Assembly: GCF_047948215.1 (NCBI RefSeq)
Contig: NC_134463.1
Location: forward strand, 99,786,657-99,850,656
Length of the DNA: 64,000 bases
Source: Lycorma delicatula
Taxonomy: Eukaryota > Arthropoda > Insecta > Hemiptera > Fulgoridae
Direction of reading: 5' to 3'
The stretch's first letter is position 1. Each line of letters starts with the position of its first letter. The notes under the pieces are model-generated. The model saw only the letters and a list, made by a program, of their open reading frames with translations. It made no database searches and had not been told where the DNA came from. Positions 34,881-47,357 of the stretch are shown here, piece after piece. A program made the translations under genes and the position numbers.

Positions 34881-35488
34881 GTAGTTTATTTAAAACTACG
34901 GGTGATAGAAAAATTTTATTTACATATCTGTAATGAACGCAAAAATTCCATTCAAGAAATGGTATCAGACAGAGAAACATTAAACATTTTTTTTTTTGTC
35001 AATGTATTATTATTGACGCGCGTATATAAAATCTCTGAACGTATTATGTTTAAAATGTTAAGCAGTTTTTTTTTAGCTGGAATTTAGTAATATATTCAAA
35101 TAAATACGTTAATATAACGCAGAAAGAAACAGAGGAATATGTATTAAAATAGTCATATACATATATTCGTATGAATAATTTTAGGGCGCTGTGTATAATT
35201 TATTTAAGATTTATTATTGTGAATAGTTTAGTTATTAGATTTTTATTATTATTATTGTTTTAATTACTTTCATATTATTAGAATATACAACAGTAAAGAT
35301 ATTATAAAGATAATTACAACAGTCCATTCCTTTTATTACTTTTAATGATTACATAACCCAGGAAATAAAGTTTATGGGGTAATAAAAATAATCTTTAAAA
35401 ATTTTAGTTATTAATGTATAAATAAATTCAATGGTCTGGAAAATTATTATTTAAAAATACGGTATTTTCCTTTAAAAAAAATCTTATT
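34881..35488. other. No gene seen
   Basis: AT-rich spacer, possibly including the lost 3' part of the pseudogene. Confidence 0.35.
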
Positions 35489-36060
35489 TGGACACTACAT
35501 GTCCTTCCTAGGAATCCTTCTACGTCTATTAAATTTACATATACATATTTTTTTTTAAAATGAAAAGTAAATAAAATTTTATTTCATTAATAACATATAT
35601 TTTTTATTGTTATCGAATAAATTATTCATCGTAATTTGTTTTATAATGAGAGATTAATACATCAATATATTTAAATTGAAAAAAAAAGAGAAGTTTGAAT
35701 CGAACCGATGTGCCTTCCCCTTGTAAGATCCAAATATTTCCTTAATTAAAATTTCATTTGCTTATAACTCTTGAACCAATGAAAATAATTGCCACTTATT
35801 ATATAATTGAAAAGCTCTCAATGAGACCTTATTACTGCATTTAAAAAAAAGTTAAAAAAACTGGATTTTGGATTTTTCAGACTAGATTTTACAACAGTTC
35901 TAAATCAAAAATTTACGGCTAATAGTTTTTGAGTTATGCCAGATACATAAGTACGTACAACCGGCACGCTGAAACTAGTCAAAATGGATATTTCCGTTGA
36001 AATTTGAAAATCGAAACTTTTCGCGATCACAATACTTCCTTTACTTCGTACAAGGAAGTA
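35489..36060 (-). mobile_element. Non-autonomous repeat family with ACTTCCTTGT ends, copy 2 (inverted)
   Basis: Read on the minus strand it begins TACTTCCTTGTACGAAGTAA, continues GTATTGTGATCGCGAAAAG and ends near GAAGGACATGTAGTGTCC, which is the same family as 26115-26605. It keeps internal sequence (near 35690-35830) that copy 1 lacks or has replaced with a (TA)n run. The two copies face each other across about 9 kb. Confidence 0.65.
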
Positions 36061-38615
36061 TAAAAGGAAAAAAATTCATAAAATAAAACTGATTTACAAA
36101 ATTTTAACTTTAAAATAAGTAAAGTTACCATAATATTGTGGATTTCTACATGCTTTCATTCATCTCGTCTGCTGTAATTGTAATGGGAAACTTAGCAAGC
36201 TGTATCATTACTAATAAGTTTGAAACTTGAAATAACGCTTCAAAATACCAGGAAAAAATAGAGGGTGATTTTATTCTATCTTCAAATCTCTTTTATATTA
36301 ATTTAGGTAATTTCTTTTAATTTGTCTAATTTTTCTTTTTAAAAAGCTGAAGAAAAAAAATTTAAAGAAATGCACTTTTAATTTAGTAAAACTCGACCTT
36401 TAATTAAGCAAAGCTTCAATTGAATAACAATTTTTAACCTACCTCGACTATAATCAATCATTGCGTTCTTTGAAAAAAAATTAATTGTAGCGTTCAGCTA
36501 ATGCGGAGTAATTTACCAATTCAGTTCGGGTGAAGCCAAATTATTCGCTCTCCGAGTTTTGAGACCTGATTCGGGTCTCCATAAATATTAAGGAGGAGAC
36601 GTCTTTCGGGGAATTTTGATTGAAACATGGCCTTCTACAGGTCTACCTGTGAAAATACGCCCGTCTGAATGCGTAGATTACTTTATCGCCCTTCCACTTG
36701 ATTCTAAAGAGGATTTCCATTAATAGTAACAGTAGAATTTGTGCTGACTAAAAAATGATTGGATTAGACAATAAATTTTGTTTAAAACAGAATAAAATTT
36801 CATTAAATATTTATAGTATCTTCGTGTACTTGGGTCTAAAATTTAATATTACAACCTGGCCTGTCTATAAAAAGCGATTACCCATTTTCAAGGTACAGGG
36901 AAGATAGGCTTTGTTTGGTGCTGGTAAACATAATCCATAAAAAGTAATGTTTTCGTTGAACAACTTAATATTTAAGCGTAATAGAAAGCACCCAATTTAC
37001 TTAAGTTTTATTTTTAATAAAACCCTAAAAATCTTCGGATGTAATTTTGATTGAAGGTTATCTTTTTGTAGAATTTACATTAGAATTTAGACTTCAGATT
37101 AAAATAGTAGAATTTAAGTTTTGAGATAATAGAAAGTAATTGAATAAACCTAACTTTTCTTTCAACATTATTTTTAATAGTTTCCTTCAAGATGTACTCA
37201 AATATTTATCCATTAAGGCTTTAAGTTTTTTCTTTTTCTATGCGTTGTAATTTATTCATTATCTTCGTTTACTCTCATCAATTTTATTTCATATTATTAT
37301 TTTTATGTATTAATATGAAGCAAAACCGTCTTTATCTTGTTCTTCATTAATTATGCAATATTTAACGCTGCTTCCGATCAAGGTTTTTCATAAATTTTTC
37401 TTTGTTCTTCTTAAATAAGTTTCTTTTTATTAACCGTAAATAACACAACTAACATAAATTGAAGTTATCTACATCCGAATGAAATAACTATTTACTATTT
37501 TTTTTTTCTATATTATTAAACATTTCACATGAACAATTTTATTTCTTCTTGACTGTTATATGAATCCTTTTCGAAACAAATTATTAGTATTTTTTTTTTT
37601 TTGTAAAAGTTTCCAACATTTTATGTGTACAAGCATATATTAAGCTTGAAACAATGGAACATTAATTCAGAACACGTGGTTAGGACAGAGTTTTTAATCA
37701 ATACACTCATAGAAGCAAGACATTATTTCATTAGCACACATAGCGTATCCGTGCGCGCGTACAGACGATTTACACGTACAGAAAATATTCATCCACGTTA
37801 GTGAAAATTAAATTTTAATAATGTTTCTCCCTGAAATTATTAGATTGATTTTTTTTTTTCTTTTTCTGTGATGATTGTAATGGCCCCGCCATTTTATCCC
37901 TTCGTTCTAACATTGGTCTTATATATTGTTACTCGCCAACTATTCCCATAAATTTCCATTAATTCTACCCTAAAAACATAGTAATTTGAATAACCTAAGT
38001 ATATAAATCGAATTAAAATATATTTTACATCTTATTTAGATTTCATCCCGGTTATTTTATAGTATAACGAAAAAAATTGACGTTAATTATGCCAAACCTC
38101 AATTATATTTGAATCCATCAAACTGATAGTTGGATAAGTAGTTTCTTAATGAAATACATAAAATGTTTGTATTACGAAGAATTATTCAGTCTTTTTTGAA
38201 TTATACTTTTAATTCTCATTTTAAAATTAAGTTGAACATACTTTGAAAAGCTAACGGTTGAAATTTTTTTATTTTTAATGAATTTTAGATAAACTGTTTT
38301 TACCTAAATTATTATAAGACTATTTCTGGGATAATTTTGTTTTACATATTTATATTAAAGGAGAAGAATTACAGCTCGGAGTAAAAACAAATTTGAACTA
38401 TTTTTCTTATTGAGAAATTTCAATAATTTGTTTCTTTTTAATAAATACAGTTCGGGTTAGTCAATTCTAATTCTGTTCAGAGTTTTGTTTTAATAATACT
38501 TACCATATTATGCATTATTTAAATATTACAAAATTTTGTTTTCTTATTAAAAATCTAACCTCTAATAATGTTTACCTCCTTAATATAACTTGGTTAGAAT
38601 AGACTTAAAAGATAC
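36061..38615. other. No gene seen; a moderately GC-richer patch at 36480-36720
   Basis: The patch at 36480-36720 (containing GAGACCTGATTCGGGTCTCC, an imperfect palindrome) may be an old repeat. The rest is AT-rich. Confidence 0.35.
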
Positions 38616-38619
38616 ATCT

Positions 38620-38628
38620 GATACATAC

Positions 38629-38666
<38 letters not shown>
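38620..38666. repeat. (CATA)n followed by (TA)n microsatellite
   Basis: About five CATA units (38620-38640) pass into about 13 TA units. Confidence 0.95.
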
Positions 38667-38715
38667 CGGTACTACAAAAACAAGTTTTAATTTAATTAGT
38701 TTAATTTTACTTTTG

Positions 38716-39059
38716 GTACGGTTTCAGAATTTCACAGCCAAAAAAAAAAAATCAAAAATTTCTTTCTAATCTGTGTACAATAACAATAATTAATATTATT
38801 TTATTTAGTTTAAATATCACTTTTGTTATTAATAAGTTGTATATAATTTTTGTATTTAACTTAGACGAGGTTAGCTAACGAAACGAGGGTAGCTTCTCTT
38901 CGGTTAGGTTATGTAGATTTTAGGATGATTCGTCCATTGCACCAAACATAACCTACGTTCGCTTCGCTCGCTAACTTCGTCTAGTCAAAGTTAAAAATAA
39001 AAATTATATGCAATAAAAATTGTATATACAATTTTGGCTGTGAAATTTCGAGAATGTAC
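38716..39059. mobile_element. MITE-like inverted-repeat element
   Basis: The left end GTACGGTTTCAGAATTTCAC (then AGCCAAAA) pairs with the right end TTTTGGCTGTGAAATTTCGA (then GAATGTAC). Inside these, a second pair of inverted segments (ACTTAGACGAGGTTAGCTAA, and GCTAACTTCGTCTAGTCAAA) and a third (AGGTTATG, and CATAACCT) bring the arms almost to the centre, so nearly the whole 344 bases can fold back. ACTTT occurs at both flanks and could be a target duplication. There is no coding capacity. Confidence 0.7.
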
Positions 39060-39716
39060 TTTATTGTTTTTTTAAATAGACTTAAATTAGAAAGAAATCA
39101 ACTATTTAATTGATTTTTTATTTATTCTATTATAAATTAAATAATTATAATATTATTATTATTACAGCTTGAAGTAAAACAAATTTAAACTTCACAAATT
39201 CTTTTTGAGAAAATTCAATGTTATATTTTATAAAAATAGATGTATTTACAAGTAAACAAAATTAAAATACCTAATTAAAATTATCTAAATAGAAAATTAT
39301 GAATGATATATTTTTATGTTTATAATATACTTTGAACATCATTCCCTTACGTACCTATAGTTAACCAAAGCAGGAAGCAAATAAAAAATTTAATAATAAA
39401 AATGGGTTATAACTTTTTTATTAATAAAGTGTTCGGGTGTTATAACTATAAATAAAAAATTATGATGAAATTAACTTAGGTTATATTAAATTTTTTAAAA
39501 TTTCACGTATTTATAAAAATAAATTACAATAAAAAGAAATCCTAAAATATAATTATACTTTCCTTTTACAATCATAACGAGAAAATAAAATTATGAAAAT
39601 TATCAAACTCTTTTCCAGATTTCAACCGTAATCCTGTAATAATAAATTTAGTAGTAAAATTTTATTTACTTTATTTTTCCTGTGTTCATTATTAATAGAC
39701 ATTTTTCCCGTACGTA

Positions 39717-39770
<54 letters not shown>

Positions 39771-40359
39771 ACGTACGTACCGTATTAAAGAACATTTTGT
39801 AGTATATCTTAGTATTTTGCTAAATAGGTTCATTTTTCTTTATGTATTTTTTAAGTAATAAAGATTTTCTTTTACATTCTTTTATTTTTGTATTTTTATA
39901 CAGAAAATAACACTATTAGGCTATTATATCAATATATGAATTTCTTGTTTATAATAACCTATATTTTATTTGAGTAGATTGTGATTTTTAATAAAGTAAA
40001 TAGCAAGTTTAATTACATATTTTTTATATTTATTTATTTTTGTTTTGTTTACGTTTACAATAGTTAAAAGTTTTTTTAAATTTGATTTTTAATTTTGTGT
40101 AAAAATAATCTGTAGAATATATTGTTTGCTTTATATTATATGAACCATATGTTTCTCTTTTTAAATTGGATTTTTGATAACCCATTTTTTAGTAATCGAT
40201 AATTACGTTATTATTTAAAATAAAGAACAGTTCTTTCACTTTCACTGCTATAATATATGTACAATTTATAATTATGTTTTTAAATTATTGCGTATAAATA
40301 AACGTATTTTTGGGCTATAATAATATTAATATTTTACTTACGGTTGAATTCTACCGTAG
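39060..40359. other. No gene seen; AT-rich with a long (TA)n tract
   Basis: Other than the (TA)n tract at 39720-39766, only AT-rich sequence. Confidence 0.4.
39708..39781. repeat. (TA)n tract inside an inverted CGTACGTAT pair
   Basis: About 23 TA units (39720-39766) are flanked by CCCGTACGTAT on the left and ATACGTACGTACCG on the right. The flanks are inverted repeats of each other, so the whole unit can form a cruciform. Confidence 0.85.
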
Positions 40360-40790
40360 AAGGTGGTCGTATTTGATACAAATAGACGTTGTAAAGAGTG
40401 CAGAATGTGTAACAGCAAGCAAAGAGTTTGTAGCAAGAGAACAAGCTTACATTAGACCGCCAAGCACAAGACTACAAGCCAGTTAACCGAGCCTGCTCGC
40501 TCTATGTGCCGTCAGAACCCTGCCATTAACATAAATAATACGGCGACAGCTAGAACGGGTACGACCGTATCGTAGGCCAAACCCAGCCGGGGCTACAGAC
40601 CCTCGTATTTACCGTCTCGCTTTCTGCGTTCTACTCTGCTCTTTTTCTCGCTCGCACTCGTCTAACCTTCTCGCTCTCGCACAGCTTGTACTCCGGTTCA
40701 CCCATCGCCCAATCGCGTTGATAACATTATCATCTAGGCATAACATTGCAGCCCGTTTAAATCGTTTTCAACTATCTTAATCATCCGAGC
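40360..40790. promoter_or_regulatory. CpG- and CT-rich island, possible host promoter or exon
   Basis: This is the most distinct GC-rich island of the window. It has frequent CpG and a CT-rich run (CTTTTTCTCGCTCGCACTCG, then TTCTCGCTCTCGCAC), which on the minus strand gives GAGA-type motifs. No frame in it is long and no repeat copy occurs elsewhere in the window, which argues for unique sequence. Arthropod promoters often look like this in AT-rich genomes. Transcription is not shown by the sequence itself. Confidence 0.25.
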
Positions 40791-41937
40791 GATGTTGAAA
40801 CTTTGTCAGCCCCCTCCATCTATATTTCCCCGTCAACCGATGTATATATAAAATTTTATCCGATAATCTTCCCTCTCCCTTAACCTTCTCCTCTTTTACA
40901 TCCAATTACAAGACAATTTAATTACGTTATCTTTATCTTATCCACTTCTTTAAAACTGATAAAAATATAATTGCTCTTTTTTATTTTTAAATATTCTTAT
41001 AGATTTAATATTCGTTTCAATAAATAATAAGATGTTTTTTTTTTTTTATTATCTTATTACATTTTTTAAAAAAATTCGATTGTAAAATCTTTATATTTTC
41101 TTTTTCGTAAATTATTTATAAGTTAGTTTATTAATTTAGCAATTTTATTTAATATTAAGGTTTTAAAACTTTGAATTCTCTTTTATAGATTTTCCCTTAT
41201 CCTCTACCAAATTGTAGCTTTATTGCTCGTTGTGAAGTAGAACAGCTTATATATTTTCTGGCTAATATGGTATAGAATTATAATGCGTGTAAATTTTGGG
41301 TATTCGGATATTTTTTTTTAAATTTTTGCGACGTTTTGAAGTCCAAAAATCCAAAAATGTAAAACTTGATGGTAATTTTTGGGTGTGTAAATCCCTTTTA
41401 CGTAATATATGTGGGTGAACATCATGAAGTTTGATAAGGTGGCTTATGAATGTGGAAATTGCTGGTGTTAAATTTTTACGAAAAGTAATTATGAGATAGG
41501 ATAATTTCTTTTTAACCCGTGATTAATATTTTAAAATAGGTGTATTTTTTGGAAAAATTTGACCGGAAAATTGCTGAAGACTACAAGTAGTGCTTCTCTA
41601 AACAGTTCTTCAACTAATGGTTTTTTTTTTTAATTCCTCCCGATCCCAAAATACTTTCTACAGTATCCATAATAAAAATATAAATAATCTATATTTACAA
41701 AATATTATTTACAATTAACACCCTTTAAAATTTGATCAAATCACTCCAAGCCGTTTATTCAAATTAAGTGCTAAGGCTTGGTCATCATTCTGAAACTGAA
41801 AGTTAGTTAAAAATCATTAAAAATATGACTTCCCACCCTACAGCAAGAAATTTTACTTAAAAATTTCATAAAGATTAGAAAAGACATTTGATTATGTTTA
41901 CCTTAGTTAAAACTGAGGTCTTTCATTTCTACTTTCA
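40791..41937. other. No gene seen
   Basis: AT-rich. A less AT-rich stretch at 41300-41620 has the look of an old repeat but matches nothing else here. Confidence 0.35.
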
Positions 41938-42058
41938 CCCAGAGGTCCCGGGTTCGAATCCCGGTCAGGCATGGCATTTTCACACACGCTACAAATCATT
42001 CATCTCATCCTCTGAAGTAATGCTTAATTGTGGACTCGGAGGTTAAAAAAAAAAAAAA
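41938..42058 (+). mobile_element. tRNA-derived SINE family 2, 5'-degenerate, with poly(A)
   Basis: A perfect B box region GTCCCGGGTTCGAATCCCGG is followed by CAGGCATGGCATTTTCA, CATCTCATCCTCTGAAGTAA and GGAGGTT with a 16-base A-run. The upstream tRNA-like half is scrambled, so the A box is gone. Related copies lie at 48.5 and 56.0 kb. Confidence 0.75.
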
Positions 42059-43029
42059 AATTAAAACCGAAAAATAGATAAAATGTCAAAAAATTATTTA
42101 AACCAGGATAGGTTGGTAATGTCATTTTCATAATTTCCTCATGACACTAAATCTTTGACCTGTTAAAATAGAGATAAATACAAAGGATGCAAGTCGGAGT
42201 TAGCTCAGCCTTATTTTAGGATTAGTCGGAGGGAGGAAAATTTTTTTTTTAAATGTTAGTACTACGAATATTTACGTTATTTAGACAAACCGTTTTAGGG
42301 TAATTTTTATTATTTCGTATTAGTTAAGGATTAATTTAAATAAAGTTGCAAGAAAATAAGTAAGGTCCAATGATTAAAGATAATCTTCGAATTTATCTAC
42401 ATCGACGAAATGTATCACCGACTGAGTGTAGGCTGACTTTAGTAAAATCAATACTAAAGAAGCTCTCGTTAATTCGTCTGTCTTACGTATCTGAATGAGT
42501 ATGTTTTTTAAATTCTTTCTTGATAGATGTTTTTAAATTTCATAGAATCTTAATTTAGCTACATCTTTAAAAAATCAATCTGTAAATAAATATTTACCGT
42601 AAATAAAGTAGCTTGAATCTTTGGGGCGAGTTAATGCTAATTTTATCGGAACTGTTTTAATTCCAAATGGATGTGACAGTATTTAATGTTTTAATTTAGA
42701 TTTGAACAAAATATTTTGATCCCTTTTTACAATTTGTTAAAAGCACTTGAAATATCGTAATATAACAGTTTAAATTATTACACTTTTTAAATTTATTACA
42801 ATAAAATGTTCTTACTTTTATGATGACGTTTGAAATTAAAAATAATTTAGTCTAGGTCAAACTAATACACTGAATAATGAGATCTTTAAATATGTTATTG
42901 TTCAAATTACTTCCAGTAAAATATTGTTAAGATCGCAATCCTGAATGAAACATTTTTTTTTAACTTTTATTTATAGTCGCATTAACAATTATCGTCATTA
43001 GCTACTTATCACTGTAATGTAACTGTACC
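42059..43029. other. No gene seen
   Basis: AT-rich with no structure. Confidence 0.4.
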
Positions 43030-43245
43030 GGTAAATGTGTAGTTTAAACCAATTCAGGCCGACTACTCCTGAGACGTGCGGTTAATTGAAACCCAAATAC
43101 TAAAGAACACCGGTATCCACGATTTAGTATTCAAACCCGAATAAAATCAACTACCTTTATTAAGATTTGAACCTGAGAAGTACGACTTAGAAATCAGCTG
43201 ATTTACGACGACGAGTTTACCACTAAACCAGTCCGTTGAGTAGGT
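43030..43245 (-). mobile_element. tRNA-derived SINE family 1, old partial copy
   Basis: The head and central domain are recognisable (GAACACCGGTATCCACGATT, AAATCAGCTGATTTACGACG). It shares its head variants with the copy at 21.4 kb (GACGAGTT), so the two form a subfamily. The 3' end in SINE orientation is decayed beyond about 43030. Confidence 0.65.
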
Positions 43246-45531
43246 AGAACATTATTTCGGTTTAATATTATCAATATTAACAATATTTTTGATTTAATTC
43301 TTCCATTTTACACTTTTTCCCAGATAAATGTTTTGTGATCTTTTGTTTTCTTTCTATAGATTAAAAAAAAATTATTTCATATAAATAATGAAATATAATT
43401 TTTATATTACAATAAATTATATGCTTGCTGATAAATTAAGAAACAAAAATATTTCAAAAAAAATATTCAATATATAAATTTTTTTTTTGAACGGAATAAT
43501 TTCGTTTGCATGAAACCAAATTTTAAAAACTTTTTTTGCACGAAGCCAAATTTAAACATTTTTTTTACAAAGATTGTATTTTATCATATTATAAAATCCT
43601 AATTTTTTTTTTGCATTAAGATTATTTGATCTACGAAAATATTTTATAAAAAACGGACTGTCAAAATCGTTATTTTTTCAGTTAAAAATGATCAATTTCT
43701 TCGCAATACATAAATAAAAAACGTATTAAAAAACTGCCTCTGTGGAAATGCACACACCCTTCTAGAAAAAACATATTATATTAGATTTCCCTTCTGTTCG
43801 TAAAAAATCTCTTTTTATAAAAAAAATGTTTGCTATAGAAATGCAATTAATTTTTCACGAAAAAAATTTGGTTACTATGGAACTGAATTTTAAGATTTTT
43901 ATATATATATATATATATAAATTGGTTTAATATAAAGCTTGTCAAAAATAGACTTTTGTAATAAACATGTTTTATTCAAAATCTCCAGAAAATAAAATCT
44001 TTTTAAAACGTAGTTGTTATTTAGATTAATTAGCTGCTTCTTCTTCTGCAGCTTTTCTCATTTTTCACGGGTGAAAACGATGTTAGTCTTCATTCTTGTT
44101 TCTCATAAACTTCTTCCTCTCGTCATCCCAATCATTTTTTCAACATCCTTTTTCCTATTCTCACACAATCGTGTCATATTTTTTTTATTTATCCAGTTTC
44201 TCTTTGCTTTTCTATGACGTCCTCTATTCTCATCATGTAGTCAAACCACTTCGACTTTTGTCTCCAATTTATTTTCATACTTTCTTTGTCTAATTTTTAC
44301 AACATAAAGTAATGCTAGTCCTGAAAAACTATCATATAGATCTTGGCATGTAGGTTAATAAAGGATTTTTTTTCTTAATTTGTAGAAATTAAAATTAATG
44401 TTTTTTTTTGTTTTTTTTTTGTCAAAAAAAACAGTAAACCTATTTTCTGGAACATTTTCCCTTTATTTTAATTAAAAACACAATTGATAAAGATTACTTC
44501 CTTTAGCAGATTGATAGAAGTTATATTTGCCTAATATTGCTCTAATAGGAGTAATATTTAATTTCCTTGCCATCAGTTTATTTATTATTAATATTTATCC
44601 GTTAGACTTTGTTCACAATACGTGAAATAACATCAAATAATAACAATTTTATTATTTTGAGTTTGGTAACATGAAAAATCATTCATATATTTAAAAGTTT
44701 CCAAATGAAAAATTTATATTACTTTATCGTTTATCTGCAAGGGTAACTTTTAAATTCAAAAAATTAAATTTTATAGAATTTCATGATTATTGGAATTTCA
44801 GTTTTGTAATATTAAAATTAATTTAAATAACTATTCTTTTAATAAATTGCACACTATTCAGTCGTAGTCAGAATAATCAATTTGAAATTTGGTTAAATGC
44901 TTTCATACATTGCAAATGGACAAGATGATTTTTTTCATTGAACAAGCCTACCTTTACCTACCCTAACCTAGTATAACGTTTTAGTATTTTGAGGAAAATA
45001 AGTTTTTTTGCTGAATATATTACATAGGATTACGCAAAATCATTGATTGTTGCTTTAATTCTAAATACAAGTAATCCAAATCTCCCGAAGGATATGGGAA
45101 TGGGATTGATGCTCACTCTCTGGAGAAAAATTAATCTCTTTTGGATGGTGTTCGTTTCCCTTCGTCTTGTTTCGTTCTCCCCCCATTGGTAGTCATATTT
45201 CTCTCAATTTCATATTTTTCCTTTACTCGTGATCCCTTAATAAAGTTTTATAGGTTTTATTGTATGCCTACCGGAATGGTGATAAGGAAACAGAAACTTT
45301 TAGAGATATTGAATTCTTTGTAAACATATGGTTTGATGGGGGAAACTTTATGTTCACTGGTTTTTCCTAATCTCGTATTAGTTTTCTTATTTGATGGCAT
45401 CTTACATACTCAAAACTTTAATCTGGGTGCTTGTGTTATGTAAAGCCTATTCTTTAAATTCATTCCGATACAACATAGCACATATCGACTTTATAAAGAG
45501 TAGCCTACGGATAAAATGCATCAGAAAATGT
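43246..45531. other. No gene seen
   Basis: AT-rich with long T-runs. (TA)n occurs at 43900-43919. Frames at 44014-44293 are Phe/Ser-rich products of TTC/TCT-rich DNA, with no motif. Confidence 0.4.
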
Positions 45532-45553
45532 TTTTTTTTTTTTTTTTTTTTTA
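45532..45553. repeat. Poly(T) run
   Basis: 22 consecutive T bases just left of RTE copy C. It could be an old insertion site or the tail of an unrelated minus-strand element. Confidence 0.9.
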
Positions 45554-45598
45554 GATTTAAGCGGAATTAAAAAATAAGACTACCTAGAAAAGGATTTT

Positions 45599-47357
45599 TA
45601 ATTAAAATTAAAGAAAAGTTTTTTAGAAATGGGAATAGAAATAGACTTTGGTAAAATAAACGGAGCACACAGAAACGTTAAGGAAAACTTTAGAGTACAT
45701 AAATTAAAATCTAATAATGTGTTAAACAAAGCCGGTACACTGATTCATAGTACGAAAGGAAAAGTCGATAGGTGGGTGGAATATATTGAAGAGTTATACG
45801 GAGGAAATGAATTAAAAAATGGTGTTATAGAGGAAATCGAAGAGGATGAAAGGGAAAAACAATACTGAAATCTGAATTTCAGAAAGCATTAAAAGATCTG
45901 AATGGCAGAAAGGCTTCTGGAATAGACCTAATACCTGCAGAATTACTGCGCAGTACAGGTGAGGAAGCGATTGATAGATTATACGAACTAGTGTGTAATA
46001 TTTTCGAAAAAGGGGATGTTCCATTAGACTTCAAAAAGAGTATTATACTCATGATACCAAAGAAAGGAGGTTGCAGATAAATGTAAAGAATACAGAACAA
46101 TTAGTTTAACTAGTCATGCATCAGAAATCTTAACTAGAATTCTGTACAGAAGAATTGAGAGGAGAGTGGAAGAACTGTTAGGAGAAGACCAATTTGGTTT
46201 CAGGAAAAGTATAGGGACAAGGAAAGCAACTTTAGCGCTCAGATTAATAGTAGAAGGAAGATTAAAGGAAAACAAACCAGCATACTTGCCATTAATAGAC
46301 GTGGAAAAGTCGTTCGATAACGTAGACTGGAATAAAATGTTCAGCATTTTGAAAAAAAATAGGGTTCAAATACAAAGATAGAAGAACAATTGCTAACATT
46401 TACAGGAACCAAACTACAGTAGTAATAATTGAATAATATAAGAAAGAAAAAAGGGAATTGATAAGGATGTTCCCTATCCCCGATACTTTTTAATCTTTAC
46501 ATAGAACCAACAGTTAATGATGTTAAAGAACAATTTAGATCCGGATTGACAGTACAACTGAAAAGATAAAGATGCTACGATTTGCTGATGATATAGTAAT
46601 TCTAGCCGAGAGTAAAAAAGATTTAGAAGAAACAACGAAAGCCATGGTCCTACGCAAGAACTACCGCATGAAAATAAACAAGAACAAAATGAAAGTAATG
46701 AAATGTAGTAGAAATAACGAAGATGAAACATTGAATGTAAAAATAGGAAGAGAAAAGATTATGGCGGTAGAAGAATTTTGTTATTCGGGAAGTAGAATTA
46801 CTAAAGATGGACGAAGCAGGAGCGATATAAAATGCCGAATAGTTCAGGCGAAACGAGCCTTCAATCAGAAATATAATTTGTTTATCCCAAAAATTAATTT
46901 AAAGGTCAGGAAAAGATTTTTGAAAGTATATGTTTGGAGCGTAGCTTTATATAGAAATGAATATTCATCGGACGATCGGAATACCTGAGAAGAAAGGATT
47001 AGAAACTTTTGAAATGTGGTGCTACAGGAGAATGCTAAAAATCAGATGGGTGGATAAAGTGACAAATGAAGAAGTGTTGCGGCAAATTGGTGAAGAAAGA
47101 AGTAGCATTTGGAAAACTATAGTTAAAAGAAGAGACACACTTATAGGCTACATATTAAGGCATCCTGGAATAGTCGCTTTAATATTGGAGGGACAGGTAG
47201 AAGGAAAATATTGTGCAGGCAGGCAACGTTTAGAATATGTAAAACAAATCGTTAGGAATATAGGATGTAGGGAGTATCTGAAATGAAACGACTAGCACTA
47301 GATAAGGAATCTTGGAGAGCAGCGTCAAACCAGTCAAATGACTGAAGACAAACAAAA
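45599..47357 (+). pseudogene. RTE-type LINE copy C: longest copy, RT present but several frameshifts
   Basis: Starting upstream of the RT (FLEMGIEIDFGKI, NKAGTLIHSTKGKVDRWVEY), it continues through LKSEFQKALKDLNGRKASG, EYRTISLTSHASEILTR, EDQFGFRKSIGTRKATLALR and VEKSFDNVDW to LRFADDIVILAE with both catalytic aspartates. The C-terminal region is KGLETFEMWCYRRMLKIRW. The 3' end GACTGAAGAC with a short A-rich tail matches copies A and B. Frame changes lie near 45853, 46074, 46357 and 46440-46560, and FCYLGS has become FCYSGS. It supplies the segment upstream of the RT that copies A and B lack, but the endonuclease is missing here too. Coding capacity is lost. Confidence 0.85.

Noticed and set aside
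41938..41970. A tRNA gene from the perfect B-box arm
   Set aside because: The upstream half is scrambled, and the sequence continues into the family-2 SINE tail with poly(A).
44014..44293. Overlapping 65-67-codon frames as a membrane peptide gene
   Set aside because: They are Phe/Ser/Leu-rich from TTC/TCT-rich DNA, with no motif or Kozak context.
44945..44972. Telomere-like CCTAACC repeats
   Set aside because: Only one or two imperfect units (CTACCCTAACCTAG) are present, with no array.
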